Shown piece by piece: positions 18,261 through 26,613 of a stretch of 42,930 nt of DNA. The notes under the pieces are model-generated. The model had not been told where the DNA came from. It ran no database searches and worked only from the letters and a program-made list of their open reading frames with translations. Position numbers and translations under genes: made by a program. Within the stretch, counting starts at the first letter, position 1. Every line of letters begins with the position of its first letter. This stretch comes from a virus: positions 1 to 42,930 of IMG/VR virus record IMGVR_UViG_3300030390_002222. The stretch is one strand, 5' to 3'.

Positions 18261-20645
18261 TTAACTACCACACGCTAGGCAGTCATCTCCATTTTCTTGA
18301 GCAGCTTTTCCTTTTTCTATCATTTCTTTAAAATCATTGGGCGAAACTGACTCATCTTGCACAACATTAATTGGCTCATCAACCGTAACTTTCTTTGCAT
18401 CAACTGCAGGCTTGCCTCTTAAATAATACATTCCAGTCTTAAGTCCTTTTTTCCATCCATAAAAATGCATAGATGTCATTTGATTGAAAGTAGGATTATC
18501 CATAAAAAGATTCATAGACTGAGCTTGACAAACAAATTTTTGTCTATCAGCAGCCATGTCTATAAGGGATTTCATAGAAATCTCAAAAGCTGTTTTGTAT
18601 CTTTCTTTTATATCCGTTGGGATAGGAAGATTTATTACAGATCCATTATCTCTTTTTAATCCATTTCTAATCTCCTCATTCCACATACCTATCTCTTCAA
18701 GGTCCTTAACCAAGTGCTTATTACTCACGATGTATGTACCACTCAAGGTTCCACGGGTGTATAAGTTACTTGTAAATGGCTCAAAGCATTCGTTGTTTCC
18801 TAATATTTGACTAGTACTTGCTGTTGGCATAAGCGCTATCACTAAAGAGTTTCTTAATCCATCTTTTACAATATCTCTCTTTAAGCCTTCCCAATCTAAT
18901 TTAGGGTTAAGATTTATTCTACCTTCATCGACATCATCATACATATCAAACTGTAGTTCACCCCTAGATGCTGGTGATCCAGCAAATGATGGATGAGTAC
19001 CTCTATCTATTGACAATCTATTAGACTCTTCTAATGCAAAGAAATACATATGCTCAAATATGTCCTTATTTAAAGCTCTTGCTTCTAGACTATCAAATGG
19101 CATTTTCATCATTGCAAATACATCAGCCAATCCTTGAACACCTAATCCAACAGGACGATGCTTGAAGTTACTAATTTCAGTTTCATGAGTTGGGTAATAG
19201 TTAGCATCAATTACATTGTCTAAATTCCTTATAGCTTGTGTAACTACTTCTTTTAAACTATTAAAATCAAAAACAAACTTACCTCCCTTAGAGTTTACAA
19301 ACTTATTTAAAGCAATAGATGCTAAATTACAAACTGCCTGCTCTTTTCCATCTGAATACTCATTTATTTCTATACATAGATTAGAGCTCTTGATTGTACC
19401 TAAGTGTTGCTGATTAGATGACTTGTTTACCCTATCTTTGTATCCTAAATAAGGTACACCAGTTTCTAATTGAGAAACCAATATGTTTTCCCATACATCA
19501 CGAGCCTTTACAGTTTTCATTTGTAGATTTCTTTCGACAGCCATATCATAAGCCTCTTTAAATTTATCTCCAATTAAATCTTGCAAATCAATACCTGCTA
19601 ATTTTAATTCATTTGGACAAAACAAATGCCACTCTTCATTATTCTGAACCCTTCTCATGAACTCATCATTTACCCACAACGCATAAAAAAGATCTCTAGC
19701 TCTCCTAGACTCTGCACCATGATTCTTTTTTAACTCTAAGAATTCAAATATGTCAGCATGCCAAGGCTCCAAATAAATAGCGAATGAACCTTTTCTTTTT
19801 CCACCTTGGTTAATCCATCTTGCAATCTCATTGTAAGTCTTCATCATTGGTACAAGTCCATCAGATTTACCATTAGTTCCCTTAATAAGACTACCTTTGG
19901 CTCTAACGTCACTTATGTGCACTCCAATTCCTCCGGCCAACTTAGATATTTTAGCAATATCTTTCATTGTGTCAAACAGCCCATCTATGCTGTCACCTTT
20001 ATTACCTAATAAAAAACAGCTACTCAATTGACATAACTTAGCTCCTGAATTAAATAACGTTGGTGTTGCATGTGTAAAATAACCTTGACTCATTAAATTA
20101 TATGAATTTACTATTTGCTCCATATCATAAGCACCAGTTTCAATAGCAACTCTCATCCACATATATTGCGGACGCTCTATAGTGTTACCTTCTTTAGGAT
20201 TATCTTTCAGTAAATAAGACTTTTCTAGAGTTCTTAATCCAAATATATCGTGATTAAAATCTCTGTTTTGATCTATCAACCCATCAAGCTCCTCCTTGTT
20301 TTGCTCCACAAAAGCCATAAACTCATCTGACAAAACATTTGTTGTTTCTCGGACTTTATTCATAGCCTCAGAGAAGCTTTCTGGTGTACTTTTACGCAAT
20401 TGTGTTACAAATAGACGCGCAGCTAAAGTACTGTAGTCTGGGTGCAGCGTAACCATAGAGGCTGCATTCTCAATACATAATGTATCAAGCTCCTCTGTAG
20501 TTATGTTATCTGCCATTTGACTGATAACTTTAATAGCCATTGTATCTGGCATTACTTTAAGTCCTTTTGATTGATCTTTAATCCTAATCATAATTTGATT
20601 AGGATTAAAATTCACGGACCTTCCACTTCTTTTAATTACTTTCAT
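18261..20645 (-). CDS. nrdA: Class Ia ribonucleotide reductase, alpha (catalytic) subunit
   Basis: A 794-residue R1 protein. An ATP-cone domain fills about residues 1-90 (KRSGRSVNFN...), so overall activity should be allosterically regulated by ATP/dATP. The redox pair is C210 (QLSSCFLL) and C439 (AVCNLASI). N422, C424 and E426 (SNLCIEI) are the catalytic triad. The paired tyrosines of the radical path appear in GMYYLR. The C-terminal CLACGS (C789, C792) is the thioredoxin- or glutaredoxin-reducible shuttle. The Met start overlaps the end of the upstream 172-aa gene by 14 bases. All catalytic residues are intact, so the enzyme is probably functional. Confidence 0.97.
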   Translation of the reverse strand: MKVIKRSGRSVNFNPNQIMIRIKDQSKGLKVMPDTMAIKVISQMADNITTEELDTLCIENAASMVTLHPDYSTLAARLFVTQLRKSTPESFSEAMNKVRETTNVLSDEFMAFVEQNKEELDGLIDQNRDFNHDIFGLRTLEKSYLLKDNPKEGNTIERPQYMWMRVAIETGAYDMEQIVNSYNLMSQGYFTHATPTLFNSGAKLCQLSSCFLLGNKGDSIDGLFDTMKDIAKISKLAGGIGVHISDVRAKGSLIKGTNGKSDGLVPMMKTYNEIARWINQGGKRKGSFAIYLEPWHADIFEFLELKKNHGAESRRARDLFYALWVNDEFMRRVQNNEEWHLFCPNELKLAGIDLQDLIGDKFKEAYDMAVERNLQMKTVKARDVWENILVSQLETGVPYLGYKDRVNKSSNQQHLGTIKSSNLCIEINEYSDGKEQAVCNLASIALNKFVNSKGGKFVFDFNSLKEVVTQAIRNLDNVIDANYYPTHETEISNFKHRPVGLGVQGLADVFAMMKMPFDSLEARALNKDIFEHMYFFALEESNRLSIDRGTHPSFAGSPASRGELQFDMYDDVDEGRINLNPKLDWEGLKRDIVKDGLRNSLVIALMPTASTSQILGNNECFEPFTSNLYTRGTLSGTYIVSNKHLVKDLEEIGMWNEEIRNGLKRDNGSVINLPIPTDIKERYKTAFEISMKSLIDMAADRQKFVCQAQSMNLFMDNPTFNQMTSMHFYGWKKGLKTGMYYLRGKPAVDAKKVTVDEPINVVQDESVSPNDFKEMIEKGKAAQENGDDCLACGS

Positions 20646-21150
20646 TTTTGAATGTTTCTGGTGTTATTGTTAATTTTTTTATGTTATTCATAAATACCTC
20701 TCTCTTCATGTCAGGAGGAGCAGATGTAAGAACTGCAAATGTACTCATAATATCTTTAATACGCTGAATATTTGTAGCTCCAGAATCTATCAAGTGCTTA
20801 ATTACGGACTCCTTGTGTTCTTTAGAGAACTCTCCGTACTTACCATTGATAAAATTTTCTTTACCAGCCTGCATATGTCTAGATAATCTAAATTTATATA
20901 CAGTTTTATCTCCATAGTCTTCATGTCCAACACATAAGTTATGCCCCATCATCTCTCCTTCAAACTTAAGGAAATCAGGTGAAGCACTCCAATTATACAT
21001 TACGCAAAATACATCATCACCTTCTTCAAATGATAAATATGAATTAATTAACTGATGAGGGAACTTAAAATTTACCTGCTCATTTACAAAAGGCAACATA
21101 TATGTTGTACTCTTGTTTTTTACTACATTTATTTTAAATTCTTCTCTCAT
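20632..21150 (-). CDS. Hypothetical protein between exonuclease and nrdA, 172 aa
   Basis: Not recognised. The 172-residue soluble protein has an N-terminal beta-rich part (TTYMLPFVNEQVNFKFP, YNWSASPDFLKFEGEMMGH). A helical C-terminal part (ESVIKHLIDSGATNIQRIKDIM) could be a small nucleic-acid-binding or protein-contact module. Its start codon overlaps the exonuclease stop by four bases, and its 3' end overlaps nrdA, indicating translational coupling. Context suggests a role alongside the exonuclease or nucleotide supply, but this is inference. Confidence 0.65.
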   Translation of the reverse strand: MREEFKINVVKNKSTTYMLPFVNEQVNFKFPHQLINSYLSFEEGDDVFCVMYNWSASPDFLKFEGEMMGHNLCVGHEDYGDKTVYKFRLSRHMQAGKENFINGKYGEFSKEHKESVIKHLIDSGATNIQRIKDIMSTFAVLTSAPPDMKREVFMNNIKKLTITPETFKNESN

Positions 21151-22238
21151 TTTCCAAGTATTTCTAAAGCATTCATATTTACCACTCCCTTATTGGTAAT
21201 TTCTTCATGCGTATATTCCAGGTTACCGTTAGATGCACTGTAATAGTAATCATCCAGTAAATCATGCACACCTCTGTATTTGTATCCAAATCTATCAGTA
21301 AATCCATCTAATGCAGCTTGATGCATATCTTCTGCAACAATAAACTTCATTGGTTTATTTGGATTCAATTTAGAAATATATACAAACTCAAAAGGCTTAA
21401 CTACATATTCCATCAATTCGAAATCATTATTAACAATAGTCTTTAATGCCTCTCTATACAAAGCGCCCTGTATGTAGTACCTGTGTGATGTGTATAGCAT
21501 TGGAAAATCCTTACAAGGTGATTCACCAGTCTTTAAATCAACTGGGAAAATTAACTTGGCAGTATGATTAATAACTAAACAATCCAACATACCCTTACAT
21601 CTCTTCCCGTCAACTATAGTATCAAACTTATACTGATAAATAATCTCTATCCCTTTTATTCCCAGGGCAAAGTATTTAGCGGTAAATGGATGTGATATTA
21701 ATGTTGCTGCTGTATGAGCTGCATGGGCCCACATTTCAGGTTTAATAAGATTCTTTCCTCTTGAAGTCATCTTATCTTTAAAGTAATCAGACCCTGCATT
21801 AACTACCGTGTCTGTTAACTTTTTTTCAGAATAGTTCTTATAGATCTTAAGTTTTGCAGCAGTGGTTGCTAATAAATGCTTGTAATCTAAAAGCTTATTA
21901 GACACTTTCATTTGTTTTCTCTTTCCAAGTCCTGTAATAACTTCTGTTGTTTGACCTACCTCCCCTTTCGTGGTATTTAGTATCATATCACAGATATTTT
22001 TTACATTAGTTGTTGGAGGTTTCGAGCTTGCTCCTTGATAGAACACATCTTTAACCCTGTGAGGTTCAAAACACATCATATCAACTAGACTTCCGAACTT
22101 TAAATTAAAGCTCTGTTTTACTCCACCAACCACATCAACTCCTTGCTTATCTATACTTGCTAGCATAGAATAAGAAGGTAATTCTAAGTCTCTATACTGT
22201 TGTTCCGTCAACTTTAAATTATGATCTTGTATTGCCAT
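21147..22238 (-). CDS. PD-(D/E)XK exonuclease (RecE/YqaJ/Cas4-like)
   Basis: A 363-residue protein with the PD-(D/E)XK nuclease core. FGSLVDMM (residues 48-55) matches the N-terminal helix motif, D219 lies in GMLD, D234 and K236 in VDLKTG, and Q257 in YYIQGAL completes the RecB-type motif. Such phage enzymes resect dsDNA ends for recombination, often with an annealing or RecA-like partner. The Sak4-like ATPase and RusA-like resolvase in the same strand block fit this. It starts after a short A-rich leader and overlaps the next gene by four bases. Confidence 0.85.
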   Translation of the reverse strand: MAIQDHNLKLTEQQYRDLELPSYSMLASIDKQGVDVVGGVKQSFNLKFGSLVDMMCFEPHRVKDVFYQGASSKPPTTNVKNICDMILNTTKGEVGQTTEVITGLGKRKQMKVSNKLLDYKHLLATTAAKLKIYKNYSEKKLTDTVVNAGSDYFKDKMTSRGKNLIKPEMWAHAAHTAATLISHPFTAKYFALGIKGIEIIYQYKFDTIVDGKRCKGMLDCLVINHTAKLIFPVDLKTGESPCKDFPMLYTSHRYYIQGALYREALKTIVNNDFELMEYVVKPFEFVYISKLNPNKPMKFIVAEDMHQAALDGFTDRFGYKYRGVHDLLDDYYYSASNGNLEYTHEEITNKGVVNMNALEILGK

Positions 22239-22262
22239 TTATTATTTCATTGTTTTTATTTT

Positions 22263-23096
22263 TTAAAATATATATCTAATTGTTTTTAAATCAAAAAATT
22301 CAGAATACTCATCTTTAAATATTTGAATTGCTCTTGATTTGTATTCTAAAGGGTACCTCATAACACCCATCTTATTTTTAACCTGACTAGACTTAAACAT
22401 CATTTCTGATGCTAATCCATCTACTCTTTCCATTTGATTTGGATGATTAGTTAAAAATATCACTTCACATTTATTCTCTCCTGCCATATCTTTTACTTGA
22501 CTGAATAAGCTTCTATACTCTTTTCTAAAGTCTTTGTAAATAATAACTGGTGAGTAATTTATGTGTACCTCCCATCCTAATTTCTTAAGCCTATTTATAT
22601 CATGTATTCTAGAATCTATGCTCTGCATCTTAGGTTCTAAAATCCTAGAGTAAGACTGAGGCATAATGCTAACTCTAACTCTTGGTTTTTTCTTAAAATG
22701 ATTAACATCTAATTTTAACAAACTAGGATATTTAGTAGCCATAGTTGTATTAATTTCCGGATGCTCATCATACATTTCTAAATAGTTTAAAAGAGGTATA
22801 GGACAATGCTTTTGCATAAGAACTAAATCTGTATTACAAGCAATATCTACCATCTTATAGACAAGGTCCTGTTGGTCAGGTATTTTTTCATAATTGTTCG
22901 ACCATTGAAACACAGATGATACAATCTCCATTACATTACTGTTAACGAACACTCTCTTGCCATTGTATCTAGACATATAGCAATAAGTGCCAACACAACC
23001 TCCAAAACATCCATAAATTAGGTTTGGAGCTATTGCATTAGCACTATTGTCATTAGGCTTTGTTACCAAAGTCTTAGTTGTTTGATATTTAATCAT
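22263..23096 (-). CDS. Radical SAM protein of the spore photoproduct lyase-like family
   Basis: A 277-residue protein. Near the N-terminus, YGCFGGCVGTYCYMSRYNG holds three cysteines (C30, C34, C39), the expected [4Fe-4S] site. The aromatic after the last Cys and the following TIM-barrel-like alternation of helices and strands (RVRVSIMPQ, WEVHINYSPVIIY, CEVIFLTNHPNQ) match SPL/DNA-photolyase-like radical SAM proteins. The spacing is C-x3-C-x4-C rather than the classical C-x3-C-x2-C. Members could repair UV dimers or modify nucleic acid; the substrate is unknown. The start is the ATG overlapping the previous gene's GATGATTAA end, rather than a TTG one codon earlier. Neighbours are an exonuclease and a resolvase. 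Confidence 0.75.
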   Translation of the reverse strand: MIKYQTTKTLVTKPNDNSANAIAPNLIYGCFGGCVGTYCYMSRYNGKRVFVNSNVMEIVSSVFQWSNNYEKIPDQQDLVYKMVDIACNTDLVLMQKHCPIPLLNYLEMYDEHPEINTTMATKYPSLLKLDVNHFKKKPRVRVSIMPQSYSRILEPKMQSIDSRIHDINRLKKLGWEVHINYSPVIIYKDFRKEYRSLFSQVKDMAGENKCEVIFLTNHPNQMERVDGLASEMMFKSSQVKNKMGVMRYPLEYKSRAIQIFKDEYSEFFDLKTIRYIF

Positions 23097-23292
23097 CAAA
23101 CATGCCTATTTGTTTAGGGTCAATTTGATCAAAATAAGTCCCGTCAGAATTGCATTCTTTGCCATTTTCATCTTCATAACCTGCTACAAAAGAATCTGGA
23201 CTACATATTTCATTAGTATTATCCATTGCCTCTTCCATAGTCACAACCATGTCTGAAAAACCTAGTCTAACCATTACTTTTTTTGCTGTCAT
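23089..23292 (-). CDS. Small acidic protein, 67 aa
   Basis: Not recognised. A 67-residue acidic protein beginning MTAKKVMVRLGFSD and ending in an Asp-rich tail (QIDPKQIGMFDD). The ATG at 23292 lies two bases after the RusA stop codon and is preferred. An alternative ATG 21 bases upstream would overlap the resolvase gene. Its stop overlaps the radical SAM start, so the three genes are coupled. Confidence 0.6.
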   Translation of the reverse strand: MTAKKVMVRLGFSDMVVTMEEAMDNTNEICSPDSFVAGYEDENGKECNSDGTYFDQIDPKQIGMFDD

Positions 23293-23294
23293 AA

Positions 23295-23762
23295 TTAAAA
23301 TAATTTTATCCATACTCCAGGATTTTCTTTATCTACTGAGTATAGTGGTTCATCTCTAATTTTACCCTCAACAGGCAGCTTGCCGTCAATTGTCATTGGT
23401 GCAGGAAATACAAACTTCACATTATCATCCTCGATGAAATCATGCGCTGTCATTAAATCCTGTATGATTTCAACACTGTTGCTGAAATCAAATAACCTTT
23501 TACTTCCTCGTACTTGATGATATCCTATTACCAATGGATCACCCTTCTTACCCTTCATAGCTAAAAATACGCTACGAAGTGCTTCAAATTGATTAGGTCT
23601 AGTTGGATCAACATATCCTTTAACTGTCTTCTTACGAGAGTTAAAGTTTTGTATTCCTATAGATCTAAGAAATTTAGAAACAGTAGGAGACGAGAAGATT
23701 CCTCTACTCGTCTTTACCTTGCTGTTCTTTAATGAAGGGATGTTTCCCGGAATGAACATCAT
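23295..23762 (-). CDS. RusA-like Holliday junction resolvase
   Basis: About 155 residues. The N-terminal IPGNIPSLKNSK matches the RusA opening strand. The core FDFSNSVEIIQDLM...HDFIEDDNVKF contains the conserved Asp residues (D in FDF, the DD pair in EDDN) that bind metal in RusA dimers. Such enzymes cut four-way junctions to debranch phage DNA before packaging. The start was set at the MMFIPG methionine, just after the upstream stop; an earlier in-frame ATG (23795) would add 11 residues overlapping the neighbour. Its Lys/Arg-rich insertion (NSRKKTVKGYVDPTRPNQ) is longer than in E. coli RusA. Confidence 0.8.
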   Translation of the reverse strand: MMFIPGNIPSLKNSKVKTSRGIFSSPTVSKFLRSIGIQNFNSRKKTVKGYVDPTRPNQFEALRSVFLAMKGKKGDPLVIGYHQVRGSKRLFDFSNSVEIIQDLMTAHDFIEDDNVKFVFPAPMTIDGKLPVEGKIRDEPLYSVDKENPGVWIKLF

Positions 23763-23763
23763 A

Positions 23764-24114
23764 TCAACTACTTTCTTCCTTTGTTTCAAACTCATTACCT
23801 AATACTAATAAATTAATATACATACCTAAATTCGTCATAGATATCTTGCCTGCAACATCACCATTCCATAGTAAGACTATATCCTGCACTACTTCATTAC
23901 CTTTATTATCGCCAATCTTGCTTGATTCAACTAAATATAAATAATTTTTTGAAATTAATAGATGCTTTCTAAAATAATCTGACTCACAAATATTTAATGT
24001 CCATTTTTCATTTGAGACTTTAGTAAAGCCTAGAGATTCTATCATTTCTAGGCTCTCTACTACATCACAATAAAGGTTCTCTTTTACTTTTGGTTCTTTT
24101 CTTTTACTTAGCAC
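23764..24114 (-). CDS. Hypothetical protein after the VWA gene, ~116 aa
   Basis: Not recognised. The frame is open to 24270, but that part overlaps the VWA gene. The plausible starts are a GTG at 24114, overlapping the VWA end by 11 bases, or an ATG at 24045. The protein looks like a small alpha/beta domain (YCDVVESLEMIESLGF, SKNYLYLVESSK, QDIVLLWNGDVAGK). A hydrophobic stretch (MYINLLVLG) lies near its end. Its stop abuts the resolvase start. Confidence 0.5.
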   Translation of the reverse strand: MLSKRKEPKVKENLYCDVVESLEMIESLGFTKVSNEKWTLNICESDYFRKHLLISKNYLYLVESSKIGDNKGNEVVQDIVLLWNGDVAGKISMTNLGMYINLLVLGNEFETKEESS

Positions 24115-25561
24115 AATATTCGAATTTACTTGTATTAGAATTGTAAGCCACACATTGACTATTTGCTTTGTAATCATTAAACACTGATTCTCCGTAAGGA
24201 TCAAACCTTGTGCCTCCAATTCCAATCCAAAATGCTTGTTTTGAGTATTTTTCACAACGATCATACCCATCAGTAATTATAACAGAATTGTTGCCATTAA
24301 TGTTTATCATGTCAATAACTTTGTTAAAATTTGTACCTCCAGACTTAGAGAAACTAAGAATAGATATTTCATTGACATTGTCAATCTTGTAAAGATTGTT
24401 ATCAAAGAAATATAAATTATCAATCATTCCCATTCTGTGCAACACCATAGCTATGCCTTTTGCAAGATCAATCATTCTAATATTAGTACCTTCAAATTTT
24501 TCCGTCGAATCCATAGAGCCAGAGCAATCAAGATATAAATCCATTTTACCTTTGTAAATTCTAGTTTCATTACCAATACTCATGATCTCAGCATTCTTGA
24601 AAATTGGGTGCAGAAATTCTAATCCAAATAAATCTTCACATTCTTCACAATCAAAAAGACTTTCTTCTACTCTTTTGAATTTAGTAGAGAAATAATTCAT
24701 AGACTCATTAAGGATCTTTTGCATAACCTTTTGAATACTCTCTTTATTAATAGATACATTTTTCAATCTATTTTTTAATTTGTCGATTTCTTCTAAAAAT
24801 TCCGGATTAGTGTTCATAAGATCTTTCATAGCTTCTTTTCCAAGTTGATCTTCAAGATTTTTAATCTTTTCATCAGTATTGCTTTTAGCTTTTTCAATAT
24901 CTTTGCTAGCATTTTTTAGTGCATTATCAACAATATCTCCAAGATTTTTCCTGTTATGCCCAGTTCCATTACCAGCCTCTTTACCTTCTCCTTGCTCCTC
25001 ATTTCCTTCACCTTTTCCTTCTCCTTCTTCTTCCCCGTCACCATCACCATTACTCATAGATGATTCCAGTCCTTTATCACCATCTTCATCTCCACTTTCA
25101 CCTCCATTACCTGGGTTTTTCTCCTGTTGGTCCTGTACATCATCATCAACTTTCTGCAGTACTAATGCAAGTTCTCTAGCTAATATTTGAGTGTACAATG
25201 GTGAGTCAACAGTTACAACCTTAGTAAGAGAGTCATAAACTTTGTCTAAAACTTTATGTCTAATCTCATTATTTTCATTAGAAGGCCTTCTTTTAACATC
25301 TTCATTAACGTAAATACTATATACGTCATTTATAAGCTCCTGAGACAAAGTACAAGGTTTACCAGTTTCTTTTTCAACGTACCTTTTTACTGCTTTTAGC
25401 TTATTTTCTTCATACGCGCTTACACCAGGCATGATAACGTGTTTATCCTTTCTAAATCCAAATACACCATTTCCTGTGTTTTTGTACTTTCCGTATGGAT
25501 CAAAAGTAGGGGCAGTTAAACCCCTATTTTTAAAACCATTTTTTCTAGAAAAAAAACTCAT
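24104..25561 (-). CDS. VWA-domain protein (CobT-like), partner of the adjacent MoxR/CobS-like ATPase
   Basis: A 485-residue protein. The C-terminal von Willebrand A domain has a complete MIDAS: D345-x-S-x-S (DCSGS), T410 (SGGTNF) and D431 (ITDGYD). The middle (residues 145-200) is a low-complexity Glu/Gly/Asp linker, as in CobT-like chelatase subunits. The N-terminal part is helical. Its ATG overlaps the stop of the AAA+ gene (TAATG), so the two are translated together. MoxR/VWA pairs act as metal-insertion or protein-remodelling machines. The phage substrate is unknown and no cobalamin gene is nearby, so the name CobT would mislead. Confidence 0.8.
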   Translation of the reverse strand: MSFFSRKNGFKNRGLTAPTFDPYGKYKNTGNGVFGFRKDKHVIMPGVSAYEENKLKAVKRYVEKETGKPCTLSQELINDVYSIYVNEDVKRRPSNENNEIRHKVLDKVYDSLTKVVTVDSPLYTQILARELALVLQKVDDDVQDQQEKNPGNGGESGDEDGDKGLESSMSNGDGDGEEEGEGKGEGNEEQGEGKEAGNGTGHNRKNLGDIVDNALKNASKDIEKAKSNTDEKIKNLEDQLGKEAMKDLMNTNPEFLEEIDKLKNRLKNVSINKESIQKVMQKILNESMNYFSTKFKRVEESLFDCEECEDLFGLEFLHPIFKNAEIMSIGNETRIYKGKMDLYLDCSGSMDSTEKFEGTNIRMIDLAKGIAMVLHRMGMIDNLYFFDNNLYKIDNVNEISILSFSKSGGTNFNKVIDMININGNNSVIITDGYDRCEKYSKQAFWIGIGGTRFDPYGESVFNDYKANSQCVAYNSNTSKFEYCAK

Positions 25562-26595
25562 TATGCATTCAAGATTGCTGCGTCATCATCAGATTTCAAG
25601 AAGTCTAACTTAGACTCTTCTTCTGCCACCTTGCCTTGTAAATCCTCTTCATCTTGCTTACTCAACATACCTGAAGCGCTAGCTTTACCATAAGCTAGCT
25701 CTAACTTGTCGTACTGCTTGTTGTATTCAGAATGATCAACACACTGACCTATCGAATCAATAAGGTCATATAATGCGCGAACCTCTACAGGTACAAGAGT
25801 TTTAGCCAATGCTCTAGCTATTTGCTTACCTACTAATAATTCAGTAGTTTTGACTAAACCTCTATCTTCACTCATACTCCAAACACACATTACATTCTTA
25901 ACCAACGTAGGTAAGAATGATAAAGCTCTATCAGATAACTCATTATGAGATATGTCTAAAACTTTCTTCAACTTATCAGGATTTAATGTAATGGCGTCAA
26001 GATCCGCTTGTTCAGGTAAAACAATATTATGATTTTGAGAAAAATCTTTACCTCCCTTAGAATAATAATTCATCATGTCTGTACGAGACAATCTTCCAAC
26101 TTCATGTGTGATTAAGAATCTATCCCAAAATGGAGAGTCTTTTTCGTCATCTGGAATTTCATTACATGTAGCAATAAAATTATTCCAAACACAGTCAATC
26201 TTTTCTTTACCGTTAAATAAGATTTTCTCATTCATAATACCAAGTAAACTATTTCTTAATGATGCTGACGCTTTGTCAATCTCATTAATAACAACCACCT
26301 TAGCTTTAGTTACTGGTGAATCAACCTTGTATTTGTTGTTTGTAGTCAACTCTTCAAGATCAACATTACCCTTAACGGCGTTACTTCTAGTACCCTCATC
26401 AGTTTCTAATAAGAATAAATCTTCATTACCCAATGTTCCTAACGATGCTTTTGCAAAATCAATCACTGCTGCAGTCTTTGCAACTCCGGGAGGGCCAATT
26501 AATAATATTGGTGTGTTTACTGCTTCACCAAGAGCCATTACTTTGAATGTCTCTAATTTTTTCATTAAGTTTGTCGTTACTTTTCTTTTAATCAT
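25561..26595 (-). CDS. MoxR/CobS-family AAA+ ATPase
   Basis: A 344-residue protein. Walker A is GPPGVAKT (residues 34-41). The Walker B region is VVVINEIDK, with Asn104 where the usual Asp stands but Glu105 kept, as seen in some MoxR relatives. Sensor 1 is FIATCNE and the arginine-finger region is SPFWDRF. The C-terminal part is helical and acidic. It precedes and overlaps the VWA gene, forming the standard ATPase plus VWA-adaptor pair. The likely role is ATP-driven remodelling of a protein or metal-protein target. It lies 18 bases after the primase gene. Confidence 0.85.
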   Translation of the reverse strand: MIKRKVTTNLMKKLETFKVMALGEAVNTPILLIGPPGVAKTAAVIDFAKASLGTLGNEDLFLLETDEGTRSNAVKGNVDLEELTTNNKYKVDSPVTKAKVVVINEIDKASASLRNSLLGIMNEKILFNGKEKIDCVWNNFIATCNEIPDDEKDSPFWDRFLITHEVGRLSRTDMMNYYSKGGKDFSQNHNIVLPEQADLDAITLNPDKLKKVLDISHNELSDRALSFLPTLVKNVMCVWSMSEDRGLVKTTELLVGKQIARALAKTLVPVEVRALYDLIDSIGQCVDHSEYNKQYDKLELAYGKASASGMLSKQDEEDLQGKVAEEESKLDFLKSDDDAAILNA

Positions 26596-26613
26596 GATTT
26601 AAATTTTAAAATA

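Noticed and set aside
24879-25190. Open frame on the + strand, Ser/Pro-rich, 103 codons
   Set aside because: It is the antisense of the Glu/Gly-rich linker of the VWA gene; the composition is a by-product.
26075-26602. Open frame on the + strand of 175 codons
   Set aside because: It lies wholly antisense to the well-supported MoxR ATPase gene and lacks any domain signal.
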